A stretch of 64,000 nucleotides of DNA from Acanthopleura granulata. Its lineage: Eukaryota > Mollusca > Polyplacophora > Chitonida > Chitonidae. The stretch is from assembly GCA_016165875.1 (NCBI GenBank), contig JABBOT010000080.1, positions 18,920,141 through 18,984,140 of the forward strand. Reading direction: 5' to 3'. Made by a program: the position numbers and the translations under genes. Shown piece by piece: positions 13,101 to 24,392 of this stretch (its first letter is position 1; every line of letters begins with the position of its first letter). The notes under the pieces are model-generated. The model was not told the origin of the DNA. It saw only the letters and a program-made list of their open reading frames with translations, and searched no databases.

Positions 13101-16100
13101 ATTGAAACCATGATATTCTGCATGATTTATTCTATACATTGTTTGACCTCTGTACCAAAAAAGTCGCCGCCGCATGCAGCGTCACCAGACGGGCAAGAGT
13201 CGGACGTTATTCAGATCTAGCTCTAGCTCAAATTTTGCCTCCGGTCAGGCTAATCTAAAATCATGCATGGATGTCCATTTAAAATTCATCGAATTTCTTG
13301 CCGGCGAAGACATTCGATTTATATTCCTTTAGACCTTCGACCACATGACTCTTATCAGAGACAGTCAATAAGTGTACTTCTAAAAAAAGCTGCTATAGGT
13401 TTCGCTATACGTATTTTTAAAATATTTTTGACTACCATATATAATTAAATGTACTTAAATATTTGGTTAAGTATATATAATGACCTTTCGTTGGATGAAA
13501 TAAGCCAGCACATTTGACTGAAATGTTAAGCTATTGTCAGTGACGCCATATAATATATGTGCGAATATTTCTGACCAGATATAATTATGCGAATCGTAGA
13601 TTAACAGACACAGCTACCAGGTACTGTATATATCATAAAAATCGATCAGTTTTTCGTAATCCGATATAGTTAATTCTTCACACACGCCTGACATACACAC
13701 AGACGAGTTTGACAAAAACCATTCAGTGAAAGATTCCATCTTAGTGTAAATTGCGCCATTATGTCTTCTCCCTACTCCTGGTGGATGAAGACGTACAATC
13801 ATTTGGTGCTGTCCGTTTCCATGGACCATCACCTGTATGAGTTTAAGTCTGCGTGGTTTTGGCAGTTCCGACGGGCCACTGCTTGTCTTGTTTCCAAGAC
13901 ACGTTGTCAAGTTATCGTGCTGCGCGACGGCGCAAGAGGGTGATGGCCGCAGTGGGCTTCCATGTATTAGTCGTTTACTTATCACTCGTTTGTCCGTTTG
14001 ATCACGATTTAGCCTTAGTGATTGGCCACTGCATATGTCTGATAGATATCCGATGAACTGCATGTTCACGGAATAACCAAATTAAACCAGATTTGGTCCA
14101 ATAAGCTTTCCTATGAGCAAACTGCACGAGTTACATTTTGGAACGTGTTTGTCAATTCATTTTGACCATACTTTAGCTATTTTGATTGCATTCTGCTTGT
14201 CTGTTAGACTTCTCCTTAACTGCAAGCTTGACTGAAAATGAATGAAATTTGATTTCAAGCTGTCTTCTGAGATAATGCGTATCTGCTGTACAAATTGGCC
14301 GAATTTAATCAAATTTTGTTGTATATTTTCTTATGATGAGATTAATAACTATTTGAATTTGGTGCCTGTCAGTGTGTCACTGGGTCTATACTCAATTGAA
14401 AGCCGTAACTTATCACATTTTCATAAACTCCTTTTCATATCATAAGCGTAGGAAACTGGGGAGTTGCCGTTCCACTTTTTGAAGAGGACAACACGGTAAA
14501 AGGCTCTTCACTTCTTGTGGCAAGTGTAAAATTATTTCATCTCATATGTAAGTGAAATAGAGGTAGGATATAGGATAATATGTTTATCCCCGTTTGCCAT
14601 CATAACATGCAGAAATTGCACGAAGCTTTTATCCGTCTGGTTGCAAAAGGCAGTGCTTTCGGGGCCTAGGCGGTCCCCATATTTATTTATTTACTTATTT
14701 ATGTATTTATTTTATGGTGTTTTACGCCGTATTCAAAAATATTTCACTTATGCGACAGCGGCCAGCATTATGGTGGGTGGAAGCCCGGCTGAGAAACCCG
14801 ATGGAAATCCGCAGGTTTAGACGCCGACTAGACTCTGCCTTGTTGGATTAAGATATAGTATAACTGCACCTTTAACACCATGTAAAATTATATGATCTTC
14901 CACAGAAAAGGGAATTTTTGCAGCTTTTCTTTTCGGTGTCCTATCATAATTTTAGTCTCCGACTATCTAAAGACCAGACCTTCCGAGTCGCCTTTGAACC
15001 CTTGCCTATTGGCAAGAATAGTTCTAGGGCTTCAGCACCGCCTAATTATATGGCATTCCCCCGAAAGGTCAGTTTATCATAAATTTAGTGGCCCCAAATC
15101 GCCTTCTGTTATTACAACAGAGCTTCCGAGGCCTAGGCGATCCCTGTACCCTCGGAAAGTATTTCCTCTACTTAAGCCGTCTCACATTCCACGACGTTCT
15201 ACTTCCTCAGAGTTGTATGGAGCGGTGACCAGAAATATCTTAGTAGCTAATAAATTTGAACAGTGGAGAATTAAAATCATTAAGTTATTTGCCTTAAGAC
15301 AAATACTTGTCTTTGTCAGCCTACAGTTCAGGTAGTTCACTCAAAGGCAAGGAGAAAGCGGCTTGAGCAGGATTCGAATATCTAAACTGGTTTATAGATA
15401 GACAAAGGTTTAGCTGTTTGTATTGTCCTCCATGTGAAAGATAAGTCTTTTAGACTAAATTCGCCTTAAAACGCCTTCGTGAATTTGGAATTATTAATCG
15501 TAATTTTAGTTTGCCAAAATCGCCTAAAATGTATTTCTGGCTATCTAAAAAGCCACAGTTTCGGGGGCCCCTGGGCTCACGCTTGTTGGGCAGGGATAGT
15601 ATTTCCACTCCTTGAGCCATCCTATACATTTCACTACCCTCGGCCAAGTTAACACTAAATCCACCTTGAAATGCCCTTAGGAATTTGAAACTGAAAAATT
15701 GTTAGGTATGGCATAAAACCCAAGTAAATGCACGTACACACATGAAACCCATTAGTCAAATAAACACCTAAATCTTAATTGTGTATATATACGCATTATG
15801 ATGTGTTGGAAACGTTGCATGAATGTAGAAAACTGTACTTCTTAAAAGTACATCTAGAAATTTTACTGTTGGTTGTTTGTTGAGCACTCCTAGGAACTAA
15901 TTTTTTTCTTACCCCAAAACATATTTTATGTCCTGATAAGCCGAAAGCAAATCATGTGAAGATAACAAAGGAATAAACAAAATGCATTTGTGGGTATATT
16001 TTTTTTATCTTTCTCTTGCGCAGATGACATGTTGGGGTTTGGATATGTACGCATCTTCACAGGCGATGAACTCAGCAGAAGAGCGAAATTCGCCCTGATC

Positions 16101-17098
16101 ACGTGGATAGGACAAAACGTCTCACCGCTGAAGAAAGCCAAAATGAGCACCAATAAAGGCTTCGTAAAGGAAGTCATTCACGTAAGTTTTAAAAAAAAAA
16201 CCTCCATATGCTTTATTAAATATAGATGAAAATAACTGGAGTCAAGCGGAGATATTTCATTATTTTAGCAGTCAGCGAAATTGCTGCAAGCAGTCATGGT
16301 GTATTGGAAGAGGCTACAGGTGTATATCACTGTATTGGGCAATCTATTGTCCTTTCTCAGTTCTTTGTGGATTGGTGTTGAGCGTTGTTAGAAATATCGA
16401 TCTTGTGATGGTTTATATATTTATGTGTCTGGAATTTTATGCTGGGATCAAGTTTTCTGCCTGCCTACACAAAAGCGGTTATGTTAATAAAGGTCTATAG
16501 GGTGGAAACCAGGACAGAGCAGGGATGTACTATTTGACTTGAGGCGCCCATTCAGTTGCCGTTGAGGATATAGAATTTGAATGGAACGCTTACATATCCT
16601 TGACTTTTAGAAGAATTCAATAAATTATCAACTCTAGATCAATGTATTTGAGAATGGCCACAGCTCATTGGTTCTGTGTCCCGCACGTTCGGCTATAGTC
16701 AAAAGATTTGTCAGTTACCTTGCGAAGGGTGGTGGTTTTCTCTAGCCCTGTGCAGTGTCCTTTACCCGTTAATCCTGAAACGAGTAGTGAAGTACGGGTT
16801 TTTGAATACGGCATTAACCCCCAGTCACATAAACAAAGTAAGAAATATACTTTTCCAAGGTTTAATTCCAAGACACGAAGTATGCAGATATGCTTTATGA
16901 CTCTAAAGTGTCATCAATTAAGATTCAGAATATACTGTAATTATATTGTGAAAGATCAAATTTTTTTTTACATGATGTTGTTTATTGCAGAGTTACGCGA
17001 AGGAGATTTTGGTGCAGGATACGGAAGACTTAAACGAGGAGGGCATTCGCGAGTTACTAGTGAAGGCTGGCGGAGCGAATTACGGCACGGGGGAATAA
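10075..17098 (+). CDS. COTL1: Coactosin-like protein (whole gene, four exons)
   Basis: Join 10075-10151, 10439-10521, 16024-16181 and 16991-17098 encodes 141 aa with consistent phases. It is a single ADF-homology domain of the coactosin family, a cytosolic F-actin-binding protein. It aligns without gaps to my recollection of vertebrate coactosin-like protein over the first ~100 residues. Shared blocks are W26, 'KFALITWIG' (75-83), 'KEVI' and the C-terminal 'KAGGANY'. Lys75, reported as needed for F-actin binding in the human protein, is present. The length matches the family (~142 aa). The start ATG at 10075 gives the family's usual N-terminus ('DKESVRDAYNDVR'). Intron 2 is 5.5 kb and carries repeats. 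An ATTAAA at 17284-17289 could be the poly(A) signal. Confidence 0.95.
10439..10521 (+). CDS. COTL1: COTL1 coding exon 2
   Basis: Acceptor 'ctcgccag', donor 'acag|gtgagt'. Encodes residues 26-53, including 'KNDGSQIVVDSTGESYDEFF', the early strands of the ADF-homology fold. Confidence 0.93.
10531..10538. promoter_or_regulatory. Consensus cAMP-response element (TGACGTCA) in intron 2
   Basis: A perfect palindromic CRE octamer lies 9 bp after coactosin-like exon 2. It could bind CREB/ATF factors, but a single 8-mer is weak evidence. Confidence 0.25.
12365..12560 (-). mobile_element. SINE-like element, second family, in COTL1 intron 2
   Basis: On the − strand it carries tRNA-type B boxes: 'gcgagttcgaatcc' complements 'ggattcgaactcgc' at 12473. 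A second near-copy ('gaattcgaactcgc') follows 20 bp on. The rest ('ccgtcatccgccaggtacct') resembles the middle part of family A only loosely. Confidence 0.55.
12625..12720 (-). repeat. Dispersed repeat family C, inverted fragment
   Basis: On the − strand this carries 'gaaatcaacagaactctcag' and the 'atgggcgaattttgggtc' block. The same order occurs on the + strand at 24905-25095 and 34480-34645. Confidence 0.5.
12900..13050. repeat. Two-copy tandem duplication, 77 bp unit
   Basis: Both copies contain 'cctactagatctggaataac' and 'caatcaaatgct'. The second starts at 12977. Few differences, so fairly recent. It lies inside COTL1 intron 2. Confidence 0.9.
14681..14825 (-). mobile_element. SINE family A fragment
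   Basis: On the + strand an ATTTATTTA run leads into 'ggtgttttacgccgtatt', 'aatatttcacttatgcgaca' and 'gcggccagcattatggtggg'. This is the 3' half of family A in reverse orientation. Confidence 0.82.
14892..15700. repeat. Degenerate duplicated segments in COTL1 intron 2
   Basis: The block near 15130-15190 ('agtatttcctctacttaagc') is related to the block near 15570-15625 ('agtatttccactccttgagc'). 'cgcctaa'/'cgcctt' motifs recur throughout. A 147-codon + strand ORF at 14892-15335 spans it but shows no family motif. I take this as old repeat sequence of unknown class. Confidence 0.35.
16024..16181 (+). CDS. COTL1: COTL1 coding exon 3
   Basis: Acceptor 'cttgcgcag', donor 'attcac|gtaagt'. Encodes residues 54-106, the core of the domain: 'FTGDELSRRAKFALITWIG' with Lys75, then 'KKAKMSTNKGFVKEVIH'. 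It is in phase with both neighbours. Confidence 0.95.
16991..17098 (+). CDS. COTL1: COTL1 coding exon 4 and stop
   Basis: Acceptor 'tttattgcag'. Encodes the last 35 residues, including 'SYAKEILV' and 'LLVKAGGANYGTGE', then TAA. Confidence 0.95.
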   Translation, partial: SYAKEILVQDTEDLNEEGIRELLVKAGGANYGTGE

Positions 17099-18194
17099 GC
17101 TTCGTGCAGTCTAGTCATACAATATAGCATATACTTATAGGCTCTTATCTAATTCCTTAATCGATCAGCCCACCTCATCCTGTAACCGCGCCATACTCTA
17201 TGCCTACATACAGGATCGACTCATCCACTCTTAGTTATACTTGTTCTAATCAGCCTACAGTAAATCCGAGGTAAATCCGCTGTATTAAATCTTTATTACA
17301 AGAAGAAACCGCCCTTTTTTATCTCATATATAAACCTGTTGTTCGACCTTGAAATTTTCAATTTGTTTTATACCATTACATCGCCCGGTAACGCATGTAT
17401 ACGTTGCCGTCAGTTAAAATGTGCACATAACAGTACTGTCATGAGCGTCGGGCAAACCATTTTGCTTTATACAGGTTTGTATTCATTCCACTATATACGT
17501 GTATATTTGGCTTTAACTTCACACAGAGATAGTGAACATAGTGAACAGCAAAGTGGGCTTCCGCTAAACTGCTTCAGTGTCAAGAGATGAGCGAGAAAAA
17601 GTTCATCATTTTCCTCACAAATTTTCTTTCCTCAGACATGTGCGTGTTCTCTCCACGATATTTGTCTATATAACTTCATGTATAGACTCCCTTTGGCTGT
17701 AACAGCCCCGACAGGGCTTCCTGTCGCCGGTAAGTGAGGAAGCTATAGGCTTACTGTAGTAGCGATACAAGTAAACACTGATAAGCTGTATAAGTAAGTG
17801 TATGCCTGCTGGGTGCGTGACAGAAAGTTGTACATATGATATGGGTGGCAGAAATTTTACAATCAATGGCAACCATGCAACCGTAAAAGACCGAACGCAA
17901 CAATTTGTTATTGGTCTTACCCTGACATAAATGTATTTTGTAGGTTCCGTTATACCATACCATTTGAGACCCGTTTTACCATCAGCCTTGATCAGGAGAG
18001 CTGTTCATTTCTTCATTTGGCCTAGGTGTACATTTATTTGTATAGACATCATGTAATTTTGGAGAGTTCTGACGTTGTTTCCTCTATCTCTCTATATATA
18101 CGTTATAAATAAGCGAGTTGATGGAACCACATTTACAGAGATCCACATTTGTAAACGAGGGTGTAGATATTTCAGTCTTGTATATCAAGTTAAC
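17099..18194. other. 3' flank of COTL1, gene-free
   Basis: No exon was found. It probably holds the 3' UTR, with a variant poly(A) signal ATTAAA at 17284-17289. Confidence 0.4.
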
Positions 18195-18195
18195 T

Positions 18196-18424
18196 TATGT
18201 CTCGCTATGTGAATGACTTGTGATTCGATAGTCCTGAAATATGTCTCGGTATGTGAATGACTTGTTATTCGAAAGTCCTGAAATATGTCTCGGTATGTGA
18301 ATAACTTGTGATTCGAAAGTCCTGAAATATGTCTCGGTATGTGAATGACTTGTTATTCGAAAGCCCTGAAATATGTCTCGGTATGTGAATGACTTGTTAT
18401 TCGAAAGTCCTGAAATATGTCTCA
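18196..18424. repeat. Minisatellite, 44 bp unit, about 5 copies
   Basis: Units contain 'tatgtctcggtatgtgaatg', 'acttgttattcgaaag' and 'tcctgaaa'. Differences between copies are few. Confidence 0.95.
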
Positions 18425-20145
18425 ACATGAACGACTAAAAAATATAGCATCGTTTTTGTACATGCACGGTGTGTCTAATTAAAACGAAAGATCGTGGAAG
18501 CATGTTGGTAAATGCACGAACCATTTCAGACTTTTGTCTCGCAGACGTGTTGTTTCAAGTTTGTTTTTTTTTGTTGTTGAAATAATGGACTATGCAAATT
18601 TACAGTTTCTAGACATTAATGTAATGCGAGATGTATGGGTGATGAATCAGCATCATTTGCATGAAGGTTGGCGTCTGATGTAGGCCTAATGCCAATGGTT
18701 TGAGCGTTTCTTGCTTAAAGTTTTTTTGAAGAAATAATCGGGCTTAAGCCATTAACATCAGTCCAGTCTTAACAAAATCGTACCAAAGATGAACAAAATT
18801 TAATACTTGAATTAAATCTTAATACACTCGTGCACAACATACATGCACGCTATATGTTACCATGCGTATTGCGCCATTCTGAGCGGTCATCTTGGTGAAT
18901 GGTGTGAACAGCATGGTGCTGCGTGGATTTAACAACAGTTGAGTATAGTTGCGTGCAAATAATTTTATCCACTTTATGTTTACACCAAAACCGTGTATAT
19001 TGTACCAGCATCAGAAGTAGGGATATTCAATCCGCTTAGGGTTAAATTTTCTGGAAAGTGCGATCGTATAAATATGACTGAATAAGGAATAGAGTTAGGT
19101 TATTCATGTCGTGTCATGGTAATCGTCGAAACAGTCTAATAATACCGTGCAGGGTTTTCGCATTCATATTTGTCGGTCATTTGCCATACAGTTTACCGGT
19201 TAAAGCACGATAATATAAAACTTATATTATATTCTGTATATCGTTTCCTTTCTAAGCCATATTCGTCTTGTTGATGAACTTTTTATCTAATTGAAAGTCT
19301 TGGATATTAAAAGCGATTTGTACAGAATTAAACCTAACCTTACAAAAGGGAGCATATATAAGGGTTCTCAAAAGTCCCACCTTTTTCGAACCATATAAGC
19401 TTATTACTAATGTATTTCATTGGAGAAAGTTAATTCAAAACCACTCATCGCTGGCCATTTTTAAATGGTTACCGTGCTGGCGTATATGAACTTCACGTAT
19501 ATTTATGGTATAGACATTTTTATTTAAAAAATTGTACACGTTGCACGCAACACAACATTGTACGAGCGCAAAATATGACAACTGATATTTGTGATATGTT
19601 CATTGTAAGGGAGTTGTCTTTAATAAATGCTTATGAATGCAACTGCAATTTTTCATGTTTTGAAGATTTTATATGCATGTTGGTAATGGAATTCGAAACT
19701 TTGCATTGTAAATTGCTGTGATAGAATTTGAGAAGAAATATTTGAAAAACAAGCACAAAGAAACAAGAAAAAGAAAGAAGGAAAGAAAATGAACTTTTCG
19801 TACCATTGTCGTTGATGAACGAGTGACAGATTTTGTTCAGTCGATTTTTTGTTCCCAGTCAATGGGGTAATAGGCATTAAGTAAGTAAAAGTGTTTGGTA
19901 TAAGACCAATCAATATACGACGATAAATTATACTTCCGTGTCATGCTTGGAGCCAGAAAGAGGCGGGCGTAGCCTATCCTGCATAACTGCTGGCCTGCCT
20001 GACGTTTATAAGCTTGAAGGGCATGACGAGACAGGAGGAATCCATGCAGCATATTCGTGCCTGCTGGCCACTACGCCGCCACGTAGACTTGAATGACAAG
20101 ACAAGAGCCAGAAAAACGGACCAGAATATTCTTATCTGTCGTCGG
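18425..20145. other. Gene-free stretch
   Basis: AT-rich sequence with no exon, RNA gene or clear repeat that I can support. Confidence 0.45.
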
Positions 20146-20149
20146 CGCT

Positions 20150-20275
20150 TTATTTACATATTGGTGTTTTACACCGTACCCGATAATATTTGACTTATAC
20201 AACGGCGGCCAGCATTATGACGAGAGGAAACTGGAGAGAGCCCGGAAGGCATCCATGGCCATGCGCATTCTCATT
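20150..20275 (-). mobile_element. SINE family A fragment
   Basis: Reverse-oriented 3' half: 'ttggtgttttacaccgtac', 'aatatttgacttatacaac', 'ggcggccagcattatgacg' and 'agagagcccggaag'. Confidence 0.8.
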
Positions 20276-20555
20276 GTGACTTCAATAAGAAGTATTGAAT
20301 GACTAGAAATGAACCCTGCATGCATACATGCTTTATACTCTTGTAACTTTTGGCTGTGCGGCTTTCAGTCAGGAAATTTGCCGGGTTCTGGTAAAGAGCG
20401 GTGTATGGTCACCTTCACCCATTAACCTGCTTCCCGTCGTAGTTTAGTTACGGCCTTAAACGCCGATCAAATGAATAAATAAATCAATATTGTAATAAAT
20501 CAGATTATATCAAACTGCAAGAAGTACGCGATAGAAGTATGCGTCACCACATTTA

Positions 20556-20660
20556 TTGGGAGTTGGATGCTGCTCACTTTGCAAGGCGCCAACTAAGCTT
20601 GTACACGGGGCATGGGTTCAATTCCAACCCTGGGAAGGTGATTTATTAATTCACTGTTCT
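20556..20660 (+). mobile_element. SINE-like tRNA-type head
   Basis: 'catgggttcaattccaaccc' resembles a Pol III B box with its T-stem. An upstream 'gctgctcactttgcaaggcg' may be the A-box side. It runs into family B sequence at about 20690. Weak call. Confidence 0.35.
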
Positions 20661-20689
20661 CACAGTCCGCGTTCACGACCCTTCATGCA

Positions 20690-21330
20690 ACGTAAAAGAC
20701 TGCAGCACAACGAGCAAAACCATAGTAGTGACGACAATGTAAAGATTGGCAAATGGTCACAAGTTATGGATGCCGATAGCGGTCAACCGTGTGACGAAAG
20801 GGTGAGGTTTGATGAAGTCGAGCACTTTCGACTTTCTGCCTCCCGGTTAGCATGCACACAGCGATTTAAACGCGGAAGGCAAAAGGGCGAAAGGGAGAGG
20901 TTTGGTGGAATCTCTCACTTTCGTTGTTTCCCCTCTTTTGTGTTTTACATGAAGCAAAACTTGAAAGAACAAAAGGGCGAAACAAAAGTGCGAAAGGGGG
21001 AGGCGGAAGTACAAAAGAGCGAGGTGAGAAAACCTCGGTGTTTTGCCTCTCACTTTATTACTTTCTCCTCTCCCCTTCGTACTTTTGTTTCGTCCTTTCG
21101 TACTTTTGCCTCGGATTTTTATTACGACGTCCTTTCGTTGTTTCGTCCTTTTGCATTATTTTCTGGCCTAAATAATCACTAGAAAGGACGAAAGCGCGGA
21201 TGGCCACTATCCGCTTCCATAACACGTTCTCGGTGAAATGCGGCCTGTTGTTATTTTACCTCAGGTAACAATTCATGTAAATGCATAAATAGTAGCAACC
21301 TACATGGCCCTCTAGCACCATGACCTAAAA
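20690..21330 (+). repeat. Dispersed repeat family B, copy 2, split by an insertion
   Basis: The left part (20690-20762) ends with 'gcaaatggtcaca'. The right part (21224-21330) resumes with 'cggtgaaatgcggcctg', 'aatagtagcaacctacatgg' and 'ccctctagcaccatg'. Joined, these match the order in the uninterrupted copies. The insertion at 20763-21223 is listed separately. Confidence 0.65.
20763..21223. mobile_element. Foldback/MITE-like element with 27-bp inverted ends
   Basis: The left end (20763-20789) and the reverse complement of the right end (21197-21223) agree at 22 of 27 bases and share 'gttatgga' at the outer tip. Inside, a purine-rich half (20870-21030, 'gcgaaaggg'-type runs) is followed by a pyrimidine-rich half (21055-21155, 'cctttcgtacttttg'-type runs) that can fold back on it. 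It carries no transposase. A 208-codon ORF through it is low-complexity by-product. It interrupts a family B repeat. Confidence 0.65.
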
Positions 21331-21661
21331 GGAATTAGGTGAAAAAAGAAAACAATCGGGGGTGTCCAGTGTAATACGTGATCATGGTTGTGTAAGACCT
21401 GTGTGTACGGTGAATTACTACCACCGGACTCTCTCACGGTAATCTGGGCAAGTGTGTGCGCTAACAAATCCTTTGTAGAATCAGCTTGAAAGAAACAAAA
21501 CCAACTCACTGAAAATACCTTGCAGTTAAATACAGATTTATTGATAGAAAGGAAAGAGAAGGAAGGAAGGGAACAGGTAAAAAGAATGCTCAATCTCCAC
21601 ACGCCAGTTTGAGTGACCTAAACTGTGGTAAGGGTCTTGCGTGCTGTGGACATCCGAGTCA

Positions 21662-21745
21662 ACCTGAATGCAGAGGATAGTGGTTGGAATAAAGGCTGCT
21701 GTGGAAGTGCACTTCTTAACTCTTCGGATGCCCAGGGAGAAAGAG
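21662..21745. repeat. 84-bp direct repeat, copy 1
   Basis: Starts 'acctgaatgcagaggatag' and ends 'cccagggagaaagag'. Nearly identical to 23416-23499 (one difference seen). The sequence outside and between the two copies is unrelated. Confidence 0.92.
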
Positions 21746-23120
21746 CGCGCGGTTTTAAACGCGTGTAAAAATATTACAACAAAACAAACTTCAGAAGAGA
21801 TGCATCACTTACAAAATCAAATAACATAAGTGGAAAATAACACTGTGAGCAATGCACATGGTTATCCCTATACTCACAAATAAAGTATAACCAGGCAAAG
21901 GATGATTGGACTTAACAACTGACCGACATTTGCTTTGTACGGGTAAACAACTGCGACAACACCAAATTGCAAACAGCCGAATTATAAATGGCTGAACTGC
22001 AACGTCGCAAAACAACGGGCCCGCGTCACCCGGAACAAAAGCGGTAGAAACAATTAGCATTAGCAACACTGGCCAGTGTTGCAAAACATATATGCTATTA
22101 TACCAAGATTACAACCAAGAGATGGTTGCACAGTACTATTTGTCCCTGCATAGACAATTTAGGTAGCATATGTCAACAGCGCCTCGTCCAATCATGCACA
22201 TAGTAAGTACATACATATACTTATAGAATATATACAATTGAGGACAGTCAGTACACACAACATAACAAACATGTATACCAGGGACATGCTATTGTATATT
22301 AATGTGGAACTTAAACCCTCAAAGAAACAACATGCATTTACACAAGGAGAATATCTATAAAAGTCACGTCCTACATGTGAATGACAAACAAATGCATAAC
22401 AGTATGTGATCAGTGAAGGCAAATGCAATGAATTTATGTCTCGTCTTAAATGTGTGAGTATGTATGAACAACTGAGCACATGTGGAACATGGCTACTACA
22501 TACAACACTAGCGTGGACAGATAAATGTTGTGAATATGAAATAATCTCAAGATATATTGAACAGCGTGCATGACTAGAGCCATCATATATATCATCTAAG
22601 GCAGCTTGGCCACATGGGATCAACATGCTAACAACTTAGAGAAATTGGACGAGACCAATTTCATCAAATCAAGGCTAAAAATCATTACAAAGTAATCAAG
22701 GATTCATCCGCATTACTGCCAATGATAAATCAGGGTATTAATATGTAAAGGCAAAATAATAAACTTCCAATGTGATAATGTAGAAATTTGACAGCTGTTT
22801 GTTTACACTCAATGGGGGCAGCCATTTTGTCATGTGACCCAAACAGCTCAGAGAGAGGCTCTGAGCCAGGCCCTGTTCACAGTCCTAGAGTTAATTACTG
22901 CCAGATGTGGGACGGAAAATTACCCTTTGACCCATGCCTGAACTAAAGGTTAGATTATAGGCCTATATGACCAGTTGCTTTACAACTGCAGTACATGTAA
23001 ACTTCCACAAATAATACCAGGAGACCAGCTATGGAGTAACAGAGTAATACTCTCTGTTTTTGTAACAAGTGCAAAGAATCCTAAACTGAGTCGGTTAAGT
23101 GAGCATCACTTGAACAGTAT
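21746..23120. other. Sequence between 84-bp direct repeats, no gene recognised
   Basis: No domain or exon was found. A 144-codon − strand ORF (22192-22626) is Cys/Ser/Tyr-rich and resembles no family I know. Confidence 0.4.
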
Positions 23121-23315
23121 AAATAACTGCTAGGACATTCATTTACACAAAAGATTTGGAGCAAAGGGAATATATATATATATGTACCCACTTGCTGCAC
23201 ACAAATACTGAAAAAACTAAATAACTGCTAGTGCATTCATTTACACAAGAGATTTGGAGCAAAGGGGAGATATATTTATATATGTACCCACTTGTTGCAC
23301 ACAAATACTCAAAAT
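23121..23315. repeat. Two-copy tandem duplication, ~97 bp unit
   Basis: Both copies run 'ataactgctag', 'cattcatttacacaa', 'gatttggagcaaagg', a TA-rich run, 'tatgtacccacttg' and 'tgcacacaaatact'. They differ mainly in the TA run. Confidence 0.92.
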
Positions 23316-23415
23316 ACACATATAGTGATCCCACATGGCTCAAGCTTGTCAACAAATAACATAAACTCTATCCTCCAGTCATACTAACATTCTGAGGCCT
23401 CCAGGGCTAGTTCTT

Positions 23416-23499
23416 ACCTAAATGCAGAGGATAGTGGTTGGAATAAAGGCTGCTGTGGAAGTGCACTTCTTAACTCTTCGGATGCCCAGGGAGAAAGAG
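23416..23499. repeat. 84-bp direct repeat, copy 2
   Basis: Near-identical partner of 21662-21745. The flanking sequence differs on both sides. Confidence 0.92.
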
Positions 23500-23778
23500 G
23501 CAGACCTTTGTCTCTAACCCCTCAGGAAACCGGACCGGTGGGGCAATAAATCTCATCCCCCTTCTCTCTGGGTGGGGTGGGAGCAAGGAGTGTCCACCAG
23601 CGCAAAATTTATGGCCTTAGTGAACATCCAGCCACTCCCACACACCGTCCCCACAGGGGTGTACAGTGGCCAGAGTTGGTACTGGGGTTTACACTTGCAC
23701 GGCAGGTCGGCAGTATTTCAGCAATCGCTGAAGACCACCAATTTGACGTTTAAGCCTGTATATGTCACGCGTGTGATA

Positions 23779-23800
23779 GTTCGTAAGTATACTTACGAAC
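23779..23800. other. Perfect 22-bp palindrome
   Basis: 'gttcgtaagta' is followed directly by its reverse complement 'tacttacgaac', with no spacer. It could be a protein-binding dyad or the junction of an old inverted insertion. Confidence 0.85.
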
Positions 23801-24392
23801 CATAGGTCTGGGGTTTACCACGGGTATGAACTCCGGTTTCTGTTTGCTTTTCTCAACCCATAATATCCTGTGCAGAGTAAAAAACAATAAACAATCAATC
23901 CAACAAACAACCTTATCCTGGCCTCTCTTCGTCTGACTGATCGTTTGCTCTTGAGGGAACGATTTACATCGTCTTTGTGCCACGGTCTCGGTCCGTGTAG
24001 CTCGGGACGAGATGTCCTCGTCCTGCTTCCCTGGACTCACTGACGATGGTCGGGATTCCCATATTTCTGTCATGGTCACAGCATGCACTATCTTGAGTAA
24101 AATGAGCCATATTAGTGTTAAACCACCGAGAATGTGACAGGCAAGCGACAGAAAAGGATTCGTGTCTAGTTACAATAACAATGTACAAAAACAACCCATA
24201 ATTATGGAGGTACCCTAAGTTAAGTATACGCACCAGGAATTGATTGATAAATGGGACACATATGTCTTGGGAGAAAGCTCATACAGTGCATAAACCAAGA
24301 CCCTTCTTTAAGTAAGTACAGGCAGACCTTCTTTCTATGCAAATAGTTAGCGCCATTAAAAACGCGTGGATAGGCAGTACAGTGTACATGTA

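Noticed and set aside
13614..14069. − strand ORF of 151 codons inside COTL1 intron 2
   Set aside because: No recognisable motif, no neighbouring exon in phase, and a length that chance can give in 64 kb of six-frame sequence.
16708..17127. + strand ORF of 139 codons over the last COTL1 exon
   Set aside because: It is in the wrong frame relative to the coactosin sequence and crosses the intron-exon junction.
20556..21182. + strand ORF of 208 codons, Lys/Arg/Ser/Phe-rich
   Set aside because: It crosses from a repeat into a purine/pyrimidine foldback element; composition follows the repeat and no domain is visible.
22192..22626. − strand ORF of 144 codons, Cys/Ser/Tyr/Leu-rich
   Set aside because: Hydrophobic composition comes from AT-rich codons; no signal-peptide plus domain pattern and no homology I recognise.
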